A stretch of DNA of 25,060 nt, from NCBI GenBank assembly GCA_018399935.1, contig JAGYNP010000010.1, forward strand, positions 1 to 25,060, given 5' to 3'. Origin of the DNA: Candidatus Moraniibacteriota bacterium (GTDB lineage Bacteria; Patescibacteriota; Minisyncoccia; Moranbacterales; DUUL01). A model generated the notes under the pieces. The model had not been told where the DNA came from. It was given only the letters and a program-made list of their open reading frames with translations, and searched no databases. Positions 1 to 7,549 of this stretch are shown piece by piece (within the stretch, counting starts at the first letter, position 1; each line of letters starts with the position of its first letter). A program made the translations under genes and the position numbers.

Positions 1-1
1 T

Positions 2-1249
2 TCTGATAGAATTTATCTTTCTGATGATAATGTATTAATTTCATCTGTTGAGTTAGGAATGGCTAATCAATACATTAGAGATTTAAGCAAAAATGTCAGA
101 AGAGGAATTAAATCAAAATTAGAAAAAGGAATTTGGCCAAGTGGCGCTCCAGTTGGTTATAAAAACGAGAATAAAGAAATTGTAATTGATAAAGAAAAAG
201 CAAAATATATTAAAAAAGCTTTTATTTTATATTCAAAAGGAGGGCATAGCCTAAAAGAACTAACTGATCTTTTGTTTGAAGAAGGTTTTAGGTCAAAAGG
301 TGGTGGAAGATATTATAAAAGTAGTATTTACAAGATCCTTACCAACACTTTTTATTATGGATTAATGTTAAATAAAGAAAATTATTATCAAGGAATCCAT
401 AAACCGATTATCCCTAAAGAGGTTTTTGATAAAGTTCAATTAGTTCTTCAAGGCAAAAGTCAAACCAGAAGAAAAAAACATTTTTTCACTTATCGAGGAT
501 TGTTGTATTGTGAAAAATGCGGTTGTCTTTTAACTGCTACTACCAAAAAGGGCTACAACTATTATTATTGCACCAATGGAAAAAGAAATTGTGATGAACA
601 CAAAAAATATTTAAGAGAAGAATTAATTGAAAAGATTTTAGCTAATTCTTTGAATAAATTAAAAATGAATTCTGAAATGATTGAAATTCTTTATCAATCA
701 GCTAAGGAAAAAATGGATTTAAATAGAAATTACAAAGAAGATATTAAAAAAACTCTCCTGAATCAATTAAAACAGGTTGATATCAAGCAAGAAAGACTTT
801 TAGAGGGTTACTGCTCAGAAATTATTTCCAAAGACGCCTACAAGCAAAAAGAACAACTTTTGCAAAAAGAAAAAGCGGAACTGAAACTTCAAATTGATAA
901 AATCAAGAATAAAACAATTAGAGATGGTGCTACTTTGGAACGGACAAAAAAACTCTTTTTAAAGGCTTGTTATGCGAAAAAAGAATTTTTACAAGCCCAA
1001 AAAGAAGGAAAAACAAAAACGCTCCAAATTTTACTTTGGAACGCTACTGTTCAAAATCGAGAATTGGCTACAGTTAGCTTCAAACCAGAATTCCAGTTGA
1101 TAGCTAATGAGCCAAATAAGACCAATTTTGAGATAATGCGGAGGCGAGAGGATTCGAACCCCTGGTCCGCGTTAACAGACTACGGTTTTCAAGACCGTTG
1201 CTTTCGACCGCTCAGCCACGCCTCCAATAATATTTTTTACGAACTTTAA
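2..1249 (+). CDS. Large serine recombinase, 5' end cut by window edge
   Basis: Site-specific DNA recombinase of the large serine family. The frame is open from base 2 with no stop, so the N-terminal resolvase domain with its catalytic serine lies outside the window; the ATG at 59 is internal. Visible, numbering from that Met: the end of the catalytic domain (YIRDLSKNVRRG), the Recombinase domain at about 25-135 (GIWPSGAPVGY; NTFYYG), a zinc ribbon with C151, C154, C171 and C178, and a charged coiled coil at about 205-290, all in normal family order. Oddly, from base 1139 the frame is the antisense translation of a tRNA-Ser gene, so the last 36 residues are probably not original protein. The gene points into the tRNA 3' end, as expected for an integrase at the edge of an element inserted there (inference). 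It could also be a relic. Family assignment is firm; activity cannot be judged. Confidence 0.9.
   Translation, partial: SDRIYLSDDNVLISSVELGMANQYIRDLSKNVRRGIKSKLEKGIWPSGAPVGYKNENKEIVIDKEKAKYIKKAFILYSKGGHSLKELTDLLFEEGFRSKGGGRYYKSSIYKILTNTFYYGLMLNKENYYQGIHKPIIPKEVFDKVQLVLQGKSQTRRKKHFFTYRGLLYCEKCGCLLTATTKKGYNYYYCTNGKRNCDEHKKYLREELIEKILANSLNKLKMNSEMIEILYQSAKEKMDLNRNYKEDIKKTLLNQLKQVDIKQERLLEGYCSEIISKDAYKQKEQLLQKEKAELKLQIDKIKNKTIRDGATLERTKKLFLKACYAKKEFLQAQKEGKTKTLQILLWNATVQNRELATVSFKPEFQLIANEPNKTNFEIMRRREDSNPWSALTDYGFQDRCFRPLSHASNNIFYEL
1139..1225 (-). tRNA. tRNA-Ser (UGA)
   Basis: On the minus strand the acceptor arms GGAGGCG and CGCCTCC pair exactly. A five-pair anticodon stem (ACGGT/ACCGT) encloses the loop CTTGAAA, giving anticodon UGA. 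There is a long class II variable arm, a T loop with GGTTCGAATCC, and discriminator G, all typical of tRNA-Ser. CCA is not encoded. It is the last of three tRNAs in one orientation, and its 3' end is overlapped by the recombinase frame on the other strand. Confidence 0.97.
1139..1249. other. Candidate integration (att) site at the tRNA-Ser 3' end
   Basis: The recombinase frame enters the tRNA-Ser gene from its 3' side and stops only beyond the tRNA 5' end. Integrating elements often use tRNA 3' ends and rebuild them, leaving the recombinase next to the junction. The tRNA here is intact, as this predicts. The distal att copy would lie left of the window and is not visible, so the exact crossover is unknown. 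Confidence 0.5.
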
Positions 1250-1341
1250 ATTAGTATAAATTCGTTACGAAATTTTAAAATCTTGTGAAATTTTACGATT
1301 CCTGCATCTATAAAAGAACTTCTAATCAAAAAGCTATAGTG

Positions 1342-1425
1342 TGCCTGGGGCGGGACTTGAACCCGCACAAGATAAATCTTAAGGGATTTTAAGTCCCTCG
1401 TGTCTACCAGTTCCACCACCCAGGC
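1342..1425 (-). tRNA. tRNA-Leu (UAA)
   Basis: Minus-strand cloverleaf with acceptor GCCTGGG/CCCAGGC and discriminator A. The anticodon stem GGGA/TCCC carries the loop CTTAAAA, giving anticodon UAA. A long variable arm (class II) and the T arm GCGGGTTCAAGTCCCGC are present. CCA is not encoded. It lies between tRNA-Cys (163 bases upstream) and tRNA-Ser (116 bases downstream). Confidence 0.97.
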
Positions 1426-1465
1426 TATTTTGTTAAGGTTTCAATATCCGGAACACTTTTTTATC

Positions 1466-1525
1466 AAAATTAAAATAACTCACTCATTGTGCGATTAAGC
1501 ACATCTTGCTTGTCATTTTAATTTT
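1466..1525 (-). repeat. Hairpin-forming spacer between tRNA-Cys and tRNA-Leu
   Basis: Eleven-base perfect arms (1466-1476 and 1515-1525) enclose a second stem TGTGC/GCACA (1488-1492 and 1499-1503) with a six-base loop. There is no clear T tract, so it is not a canonical terminator. It could be a processing element in the tRNA precursor or simply a folded spacer. Confidence 0.4.
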
Positions 1526-1588
1526 TTCTCAAATTGTTCTCAATTATTTAAACATCGTCAGTCTATCAGAATTTCTAACGAATTTCTG

Positions 1589-1659
1589 AGGTCCGGAGCG
1601 GAATTGAACCGCTGTACAAGGTTTTGCAGACCTTTGCCTAACCACTCGGCCACCGGACC
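1589..1659 (-). tRNA. tRNA-Cys (GCA)
   Basis: Minus-strand cloverleaf with acceptor GGTCCGG/CCGGACC and discriminator U, the usual identity base for tRNA-Cys. The anticodon stem AAGGT/ACCTT carries the loop CTGCAAA, giving anticodon GCA. The T arm is AGCGGTTCAATTCCGCT. CCA is not encoded. It is the first tRNA after the promoter at 1695-1723. An imperfect hairpin (CAGAA/TTCTG outer pairs, 1567-1588) follows its 3' end directly. Confidence 0.97.
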
Positions 1660-1694
1660 AACCCCATAAAAGTAATTCCACTGTAACGATACTT

Positions 1695-1723
1695 ATAATA
1701 CCAATTAAAAACGATTAGGTCAA
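1695..1723 (-). promoter_or_regulatory. Sigma-70-type promoter of the tRNA cluster
   Basis: On the minus strand TTGACC and TATTAT are separated by exactly 17 bases. Transcription would begin near 1688, about 30 bases before tRNA-Cys. I saw no comparably good promoter before tRNA-Leu or tRNA-Ser, so co-transcription of the three is likely. Confidence 0.7.
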
Positions 1724-1820
1724 TAAGTTTCTTAACATTTGATTTTTTAATTTTTTATTGGTAAAAATAATTTTTTAGTTTAAATATTTTCAGCGAATGC
1801 TTGTTGGAAAGAAATAAAAA

Positions 1821-1860
1821 TAAATCAGTATTTAAATACTGATTTAAATACTGATTTAAA
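1821..1860. repeat. 26-base perfect palindrome with a 12-base tandem repeat
   Basis: Bases 1821-1846 form a perfect palindrome with no spacer (arms of 13 bases, centre TTTAAA). Its right half belongs to a tandem repeat of the unit TTTAAATACTGA (1831-1842, 1843-1854, then a partial unit). It begins right after the stop of the minus-strand rhodanese gene, so it may act as a transcript end or stabiliser for that gene. It lacks a GC-rich stem and a T tract. Confidence 0.6.
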
Positions 1861-1861
1861 T

Positions 1862-2671
1862 TTAAAGAAGAGTTTGGTCTTTGATGGTTTTTTTGAATTC
1901 AGTGTAGGAATTGATTAGGTAATAAGTTCCTAAAATATTCATATCATTGAGTCGAACTGCGGCCTGAAAACTGCGATTGGGATTTTCATCAATAATTAAA
2001 AGTTTTCCAGTCGGAATGTCTTTTCTGTCTTTTTCTAAATTTTCTAAGGGAATATTGATAGCATTATTAAAATGGTCTTTTTCAAAGTCATTTTTAATTC
2101 TAACATCTAGATAAATAAAACGTTCTCCCTGATTAAGGCGATTTCCTAAATTTGTTAATTCAATAGGATTAACTTTAGCTCTGTCTTCAGACGAAGTAAC
2201 GTCTCCATAAGAAATTAAATTATAACCAGAGTCTAAATAATTATATAAACCGCCTTGAAGGTAATTGACCTTAAAACCAACCTTTTTTAATTGGTCAGTA
2301 ATTTTTTTACCTTTATTACTTTCTTTTGTTTCAACTATTAATAAAGTTTTATCTTTTTCTAAACTAGGATGATCAGGGGTTAAATTTTCTAAAGGAATGT
2401 TGATAGATGATTCTATGTGATGATCACTAAAATTTTGATTATTTCGGATATCAATAATTAGAAATTCATTTATTCTAATGGCTTTAAAAATTTCTTGAGG
2501 TTTAGTGTAGGTTATGTCGTAATTCATTTCCTCGATTTTTTCTTCTTTAATTCTCAAGGTATCATTATCCTTAGAGTTTTTTCTAATAGTAAAAAATATA
2601 AGAATAACAAGTATTAGTAAAGCTATGGTTATAATTAAAGCTGTTAAAATAGAATAATTTTCTTTTTTCAT
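1862..2671 (-). CDS. Membrane-anchored double-rhodanese-fold protein, probably non-catalytic
   Basis: 269 residues. A hydrophobic segment at about 9-29, followed by basic residues, anchors the protein in the membrane. Two rhodanese-like repeats follow, at about 57-150 and 165-263. Each has the landmark 'hydrophobic-D-hR ... I..(A/S)INIPLENL' (IIDIRNN...INIPLENL; YLDVRIK...INIPLENL). Rhodaneses use an active-site Cys in a loop like CxxGxRS. Repeat 2 reads DENPNRS there, with Asp228 in the Cys place, and repeat 1 reads VETKESNKG with no Cys. Sulfur transfer is therefore unlikely, and a binding or structural role at the cell surface is more plausible (inference). The start has no clear Shine-Dalgarno site. 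It stands alone, 222 bases downstream of fmt. The fold assignment is good; the role is unknown. Confidence 0.75.
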   Translation of the reverse strand: MKKENYSILTALIITIALLILVILIFFTIRKNSKDNDTLRIKEEKIEEMNYDITYTKPQEIFKAIRINEFLIIDIRNNQNFSDHHIESSINIPLENLTPDHPSLEKDKTLLIVETKESNKGKKITDQLKKVGFKVNYLQGGLYNYLDSGYNLISYGDVTSSEDRAKVNPIELTNLGNRLNQGERFIYLDVRIKNDFEKDHFNNAINIPLENLEKDRKDIPTGKLLIIDENPNRSFQAAVRLNDMNILGTYYLINSYTEFKKTIKDQTLL

Positions 2672-2893
2672 TTATTTTCTTTATTTTTTTATTTTAATAA
2701 GATTATTGTAAAATAGGAGACTGTTCTTGGTAATTCTTTTTATTATTAATTTTATTTAAGATTTGTTGTATATTTTCTAAATGATATGAAGCATTGATTC
2801 GGATTTTCTAGTTTTGGTTAAATTTTTTCAAACTTGTTTGTTTGGATTTTTTGTTAAAATTATAAAAAAGTGAATTTGGTGAGATAAACAAGA

Positions 2894-3853
2894 CTATGAT
2901 TGAAAATAACTTCCTAATAAATCTGGATAACCGTTTAAAAAATTTTCAATTGGGGTTTCCCTTTTTCCTTCCATTTTAATTTTTTTTAAAACAACTGATC
3001 CAGTTTTGGTTTTGACTAGGATTTTGTTTTTATCCTTATAGATTTTTCCTATTTTTTTATTTTCAAAAGCATTTTCTTTTTGCCAATCAATTTCAGTCAA
3101 AGTGATTTTTGTTAAATTTTTATTTCTGTTCCAAAAAGTGTAAATTTGAGGCCATTGATAATAAGCTCTAAATTTATTGTAAATATTTTCAGCTTGAGAA
3201 TTCCAGTTTATTTGCCCATCTTTCTTTTTGATAATTTTAGTAAAAGTAGCTTGTGAATTATTTTGAGGTTGAGGGGTGATTTTTTTATTTAAGTAACTAT
3301 CAAGAGTCTTGACTAAAATTTTATTAGTGATCTTGATTAATTTTCTTTCTAAAGTAGGCTGAGTATCATTGGGATTAATCGAGGTTTCTTCTTGATTAAT
3401 AATATCACCAGCATCTAATTTGGGATTGATTTTCATTATTGTTACACCAGTTTTTTTTAGTCCTTGTGATAAAGCGGTTTGAATTGGTGAGGCTCCTCTT
3501 AGTTTTGGTAAAAGAGAAGTGTGAATATTTATAAAACCATAAGGAACTTTTTCAATAAAATCAGCTGGAATTATCATTCCATATGAAGCTACGATAACTA
3601 AATTTGGTTTTATTTTTTTTATTTTATCTAAAGTTTTTTGATTTAATTTTTTAAACTGAGTCAATTTTAATTTTTCTTTTTTAGCTAAAATTTTAACGGC
3701 TGATGGTTGAGGTTCCTTTTTTCTTCCAGCTAGTTTATCGGGTTGAGTCACTACTAGATCAATTTTAATTTTTTGAGTTAGTAAATTATTGAGAATTTCT
3801 TTAGCAAAAAAAGAAGTTCCCATAAAAATAACTCGAGCATCTTTTAGTTTCAT
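2894..3853 (-). CDS. fmt: Methionyl-tRNA formyltransferase
   Basis: Transfers a formyl group from 10-formyl-tetrahydrofolate to Met-tRNA(fMet), making the cytoplasmic initiator tRNA. At 319 residues it is normal length. The Rossmann-like N-terminus starts VIFMGTSFFAKEIL. The catalytic region HTSLLPKLRGASP and LDAGD supplies Asn109, His111 and Asp147, matching N106, H108 and D144 of the E. coli enzyme. A C-terminal OB-like domain (about 210-315) follows a Lys-rich linker. It lies 38 bases after def, the enzyme that later removes the formyl group, and third in the priA-def-fmt block, a widely conserved order. No Shine-Dalgarno site is apparent, and no terminator is obvious after it. Identification is firm. 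Confidence 0.97.
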   Translation of the reverse strand: MKLKDARVIFMGTSFFAKEILNNLLTQKIKIDLVVTQPDKLAGRKKEPQPSAVKILAKKEKLKLTQFKKLNQKTLDKIKKIKPNLVIVASYGMIIPADFIEKVPYGFINIHTSLLPKLRGASPIQTALSQGLKKTGVTIMKINPKLDAGDIINQEETSINPNDTQPTLERKLIKITNKILVKTLDSYLNKKITPQPQNNSQATFTKIIKKKDGQINWNSQAENIYNKFRAYYQWPQIYTFWNRNKNLTKITLTEIDWQKENAFENKKIGKIYKDKNKILVKTKTGSVVLKKIKMEGKRETPIENFLNGYPDLLGSYFQS

Positions 3854-3891
3854 ATTTTTAATTGTTATTAAGGGATAATAAAAATGATATT

Positions 3892-4335
3892 TTATCTATT
3901 TTCATTTACCCTATCAACGATTAATACTCCATTTAAGTGATCAATTTCGTGTTGAATAGCACGGGCCAAAAGTCCTCGGGCTCGTATGATTTGTTTTTTT
4001 CCATTTAAATCAGTAGCTTTTACTTTGACCCTTTTATGACGTTGAATATTTAAGAATTTATTAGGTATAGAAAGACATCCTTCTTCGGAGGGAATTTTTT
4101 CTTTGGATAGAGTTTTGATTTCCGGATTAATTAGAACAAAAAGTTCATTTTCAATTTCAATGATACAAATTCTTAAATTTTTTCCAATTTGAGGAGCAGC
4201 TAAACCTAAACCGTTGTTTGATCTAAGAGTTTGAATCATATCAAGAATAAGTTGTTTAATTTCAACACTAGTAGGGTCTTTAATTTCCTCAGAAATTTTT
4301 CTTAGAATTTCATTAGGGTATTCTACTATTTTCAT
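3892..4335 (-). CDS. def: Peptide deformylase
   Basis: Metalloenzyme that removes the N-formyl group from nascent proteins at the ribosome exit. All three family motifs are intact: motif 1 GLGLAAPQIG (42-51), motif 2 EEGCLSIP with metal ligand Cys87, and motif 3 HEIDH with ligands His129 and His133 and catalytic Glu130. At 147 residues it is compact, ending soon after motif 3 without the C-terminal helix extension seen in type I enzymes such as that of E. coli. It sits 18 bases after priA and 38 before fmt, so translation of the three is probably from one message. The start matches the usual family opening (MKIVEYPNEILRK). Confidence 0.97.
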   Translation of the reverse strand: MKIVEYPNEILRKISEEIKDPTSVEIKQLILDMIQTLRSNNGLGLAAPQIGKNLRICIIEIENELFVLINPEIKTLSKEKIPSEEGCLSIPNKFLNIQRHKRVKVKATDLNGKKQIIRARGLLARAIQHEIDHLNGVLIVDRVNENR

Positions 4336-4353
4336 AAAATAAATTTTATCTTT

Positions 4354-6324
4354 TTAAAAAACATTTTCTGGATCAGGATCGATGCTCCAGGAAACGGAAA
4401 TTTTTCTTAATTTTTTCTCTAATTCTGGAATATTTTTTTTAAACTTAACTTTTATTAAAATATGTTTATTCCAAAAAATACCTTTTTTCTTAACAAAACT
4501 ATAGAAAGGTTGAAATATTTTTAAATCTTTTTCTTTAAAATATTCCTGTAGTTGATTATATACCTTATTAACTGTTTTTTCAACTTTTTCTTGATTGGTA
4601 TCTTTGAAAGTTAGTCGGTAAAGTTTATAGAAAGGCGGGTATTTCAAAGTTTGTCGATTTTCAAGTTCAGTTTTAGCGAAATTTTCCCAGTTCCATTTCT
4701 TTAAATTTTTCAGAATTGCTAAATTAGATTTGAAAGTTTGAACGTAAAAAATACCTTTTTGGTCGCTGTGAGGTCGATTAATTCGACCTCCAATTTGGAA
4801 AAATCCACCTAACCATCTTTCGTCAAATTTGTAGTCGGCTTTTCCAGTCCATCTTTGGGCATTTAAAACAGCGACTAAACCAACGTTGGGAAAATCAAAG
4901 CCTTTAGCGATAGTTTGATTGCCAATTAAAAAATTTATTTTATTTTTTTGGATATCTTTAAATAATTTTTTGCGAGTCTCATTTTTTTCAAAGTTACTTT
5001 TAGTTATTAGGGTAGTTTTACTTTTTGGAAATAACTTTTTAATTTCGGCGGTTACTGATTCGGTACCAAAGCCGATATTCTTTAATTTATAACTTTTGCA
5101 ATTTGGGCAATTACTTAAATTAGATATTTTGTAATTACAGTGAAGACATTGATATTGATCTTTGATATTTACTAAAGAAGTTCGACATCTAGGGCATTTT
5201 AGAGAAGTTTTACAATTTTCACAAAAGACTGCTTGACTTTTACCGTGGTAGGGCACTAAGATAATTGAAATTTTTTTATCTTGATAAGTTTTTTTTAAAT
5301 CTGTCATTAAATCTTTTGAAATTAAAATATCACCAGTTTTCTGGTAAGATTTTTCCCATAAATTTAAAATATTAATAGTTGGATTTAAAACTTTAATTTT
5401 CTTGGTTTTTAAAACAGGAATTTTTGAAAGTTTCCAATTATTTTTATTGTTTTTGGCTTCCCAATAATTTTTAATCGATGGAGTAGCTGACAAAAAAATA
5501 ATTTTAGCTTTGTGCTGTTGTGCCAACCAATATGCTACTTTTTCAACGTGATATTTTGGATTTTTGTCCCAATTTTTATGGGAAATATCTTGTTCTTCAT
5601 CAATAATAATGGTACCTAAATTTTTAAAAGGCATAAAACAGCCAGTTTTAGTAGTAATCAATATATCAATCTGACCAGATTTTAAATTTTTCCAAATACT
5701 AGAAATTTCAGAAGGCTTTAATTGAGAATGAAGTAGCTCAACTTTTTTTTTAAAGAATCTTTTTTTATAGCGATGAATTTCTTGGTAAGACAAAAAAATT
5801 TCAGGTAAGATGATTAAAGATTGTTGTTTTTTCTTTAAAGAGCTATCTACTAAATTCATAGCAATCTCAGTTTTTCCAGAAGAAGCTGGTCCAAAAATTA
5901 AGTGTTTTTTTGAAAAGTGAGTAGCTAATATTTTTTTAAGTATTTTAGTTTGGGAAGGAGTTAATTCTATTGGAAGATCTTTTTTATTTTTTTCAATTTT
6001 TAAGGGAGGAATTTTTTTGGTGATATTGAAAGTGAAAAATTTTAAAACTATTCCCAACGGAGTGAAATAATAGTCTGAAATTTTTTTAGCTAAATTGAGT
6101 TGATTATTGTTGATTAATTCAAGGGTTTTAATTGTTAATATTTTTCTAGTTCGGAAAATTGGTTTGGACTGTTTGTTAAAAACAATTCCTTTGATTTTTT
6201 TATTTCTAAAAGGAATTAAAACCAAAGAACCAAAAGGGATTTCTTTTGAATATTGATAGGTAAAAAATGGTTCTTTATTAATTGAAATTCGAGTCAAAGG
6301 AATTATTTGGTAGTAATGCTTCAT
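4354..6324 (-). CDS. priA: Primosomal protein N', replication restart helicase
   Basis: Superfamily 2 3'-5' DNA helicase that reloads the replisome at stalled forks. It is 656 residues (E. coli PriA is about 730). An N-terminal 3'-DNA-binding region (1-110) is followed by Walker A GPASSGKT (145-152) and Walker B DEEQ (242-245). A paired zinc module has four CxxC pairs: C368/C371, C377/C380, C393/C396 and C406/C409. The C-terminal helicase lobe has GNQTIAKGFDFPNVGLVAVLNA (468-489) and QIGGRINRP (510-518). The last motif normally reads QxxGRAGR, and the second Gly of that block is Asn here. It is first in the priA-def-fmt block. The 149-base upstream gap holds a TTGCTAGCAA palindrome (6433-6442) but no convincing promoter. 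Confidence 0.95.
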   Translation of the reverse strand: MKHYYQIIPLTRISINKEPFFTYQYSKEIPFGSLVLIPFRNKKIKGIVFNKQSKPIFRTRKILTIKTLELINNNQLNLAKKISDYYFTPLGIVLKFFTFNITKKIPPLKIEKNKKDLPIELTPSQTKILKKILATHFSKKHLIFGPASSGKTEIAMNLVDSSLKKKQQSLIILPEIFLSYQEIHRYKKRFFKKKVELLHSQLKPSEISSIWKNLKSGQIDILITTKTGCFMPFKNLGTIIIDEEQDISHKNWDKNPKYHVEKVAYWLAQQHKAKIIFLSATPSIKNYWEAKNNKNNWKLSKIPVLKTKKIKVLNPTINILNLWEKSYQKTGDILISKDLMTDLKKTYQDKKISIILVPYHGKSQAVFCENCKTSLKCPRCRTSLVNIKDQYQCLHCNYKISNLSNCPNCKSYKLKNIGFGTESVTAEIKKLFPKSKTTLITKSNFEKNETRKKLFKDIQKNKINFLIGNQTIAKGFDFPNVGLVAVLNAQRWTGKADYKFDERWLGGFFQIGGRINRPHSDQKGIFYVQTFKSNLAILKNLKKWNWENFAKTELENRQTLKYPPFYKLYRLTFKDTNQEKVEKTVNKVYNQLQEYFKEKDLKIFQPFYSFVKKKGIFWNKHILIKVKFKKNIPELEKKLRKISVSWSIDPDPENVF

Positions 6325-6473
6325 ATTTAAAGACTTGATTAATTTTTTTTAATTTTATAAACAAATCTTAATTTCTAAATTTAAAATGTTTGATATAGTA
6401 GATTTAAAAAGTGAAATTTGTAATTTATCTATTTGCTAGCAAGTAAGTTTAAAAATTAAAAATTAAAGTTTTT

Positions 6474-7271
6474 TTATCTCCTTTTCCATCTTCCTATTAA
6501 ATATCCGCTTTCTAAAGGGGCTTCATAGGAAATATTAAAAAATTTGTGATGAGTTTTCTCGATTAAACCTAGAGCGATAATAATTGATTTTAAACCTAAT
6601 TCACCAGCTTCTTGGCAAAAATCAGGATTTAATTTAAGAATTTTTTCAGTTTGAGAGTTTTTTAATAATTTAATTAAAGTATGATCAAATTTTGCTCCAT
6701 AAGGAGAGTAGTTTTCTTTATAATTTTTAGAAAGACGTTGAGATAAATCACCGTTAACTATGAAAGCGATATTTTCTTCAGTTTCAGATAATATTTCTTT
6801 TAGTAATTTTCCTAATTTTAAATGGGTTTCATAATCTAAAGAAGTAAAGGTTACATTGATGATTTTAGGTCTTCTCTTAAATTTTTTAGTAAAAAATGTT
6901 AAAGGGACTAATGTTCCATAGTCGATTTCATTTTCTTGAATAGCTTCTATTGGAAAATTTTGATTTCGGAGTTCTTTCAAGATTTTTTTAGCTAGTTGAT
7001 AGTTGCTATTGTAATAATAATCTTCGTGGTCTTTAATACCGAATTTATTGAAATTGCCTTTTAAGTTTTTTTCAATATTTATAGTAAATTTATCATAACG
7101 TATTGGGCCTTTTGGGGAGATAAAAATAATTGTTTCAGGGTTAGAATTAGCTAATTCTTGAGCTAATTTTTCTAAACCAGAGACAGTTTTTTTAATTAAT
7201 AAATAATTTTTTTTATTTATCTCTGGAATTAAGGCTGGGGAAAATGGAGTTACTCCGATAAAATTTATCAT
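6474..7271 (-). CDS. LigB-fold (class III extradiol dioxygenase-like / MEMO-like) protein without metal-binding histidines
   Basis: 265 residues, resembling the LigB/MEMO-type proteins often found with AMMECR1 (the 'AmmeMemoRadiSam' group). The family blocks are recognisable but each expected His is changed. The PHPP block reads PFSP (9-12), the SPH block SPKGP (52-56), DHGTLVPL reads DYGTLVPL (Tyr118), and SGDLSH reads NGDLSQ (Gln178). The late block EAGELGLKSIIIALG (221-235) is kept. In active members these histidines hold iron, so metal chemistry is unlikely here (inference). No AMMECR1 or radical-SAM partner is in the window. It is transcribed away from nrdR and lies before priA, with a 149-base gap. 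The fold call is moderately confident; the role is unknown. Confidence 0.7.
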   Translation of the reverse strand: MINFIGVTPFSPALIPEINKKNYLLIKKTVSGLEKLAQELANSNPETIIFISPKGPIRYDKFTINIEKNLKGNFNKFGIKDHEDYYYNSNYQLAKKILKELRNQNFPIEAIQENEIDYGTLVPLTFFTKKFKRRPKIINVTFTSLDYETHLKLGKLLKEILSETEENIAFIVNGDLSQRLSKNYKENYSPYGAKFDHTLIKLLKNSQTEKILKLNPDFCQEAGELGLKSIIIALGLIEKTHHKFFNISYEAPLESGYLIGRWKRR

Positions 7272-7448
7272 TTTTTAGTCTTAAAATATAATTTCCAGTA
7301 AGTTTATTCTAATTGAATAAGTTGAGTTACACAACATCAAGTATCAAATATTAAGCTAATGCTCTTCGGATATAAAATTTATTTATTTCCTGATTTTTTG
7401 AGTGTAAATGAGTGATAGTTTTTTATTTTATACTTAACATTTTTTCTC

Positions 7449-7477
7449 TTGACAGGGTTTTTTATAAAATTTATACT
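7449..7477 (+). promoter_or_regulatory. Consensus promoter of the nrdR-nrdD operon
   Basis: A perfect TTGACA (7449-7454), a 17-base spacer and TATACT (7472-7477). Transcription should start near 7484, leaving a leader of about 65 bases that contains the NrdR-like box. Confidence 0.8.
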
Positions 7478-7499
7478 AGTAGAGTTGTTGGTTGTAAAT

Positions 7500-7515
7500 A
7501 TACAACATATAGTGT
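7500..7515 (+). promoter_or_regulatory. Probable NrdR box
   Basis: ATACAACATATAGTGT matches 14 of 16 positions of the known NrdR box consensus acaCwAtATaTwGtgt. It lies just downstream of the predicted start of transcription and 35 bases before nrdR, where a bound repressor could block the promoter. NrdR usually binds two boxes. I found only one good match, although an overlapping inverted repeat (GTTGTA/TACAAC, 7491-7506) is present. Confidence 0.6.
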
Positions 7516-7549
7516 TTTTAAAACTTTTAGTTTAAAATAAAGAAAAAAA

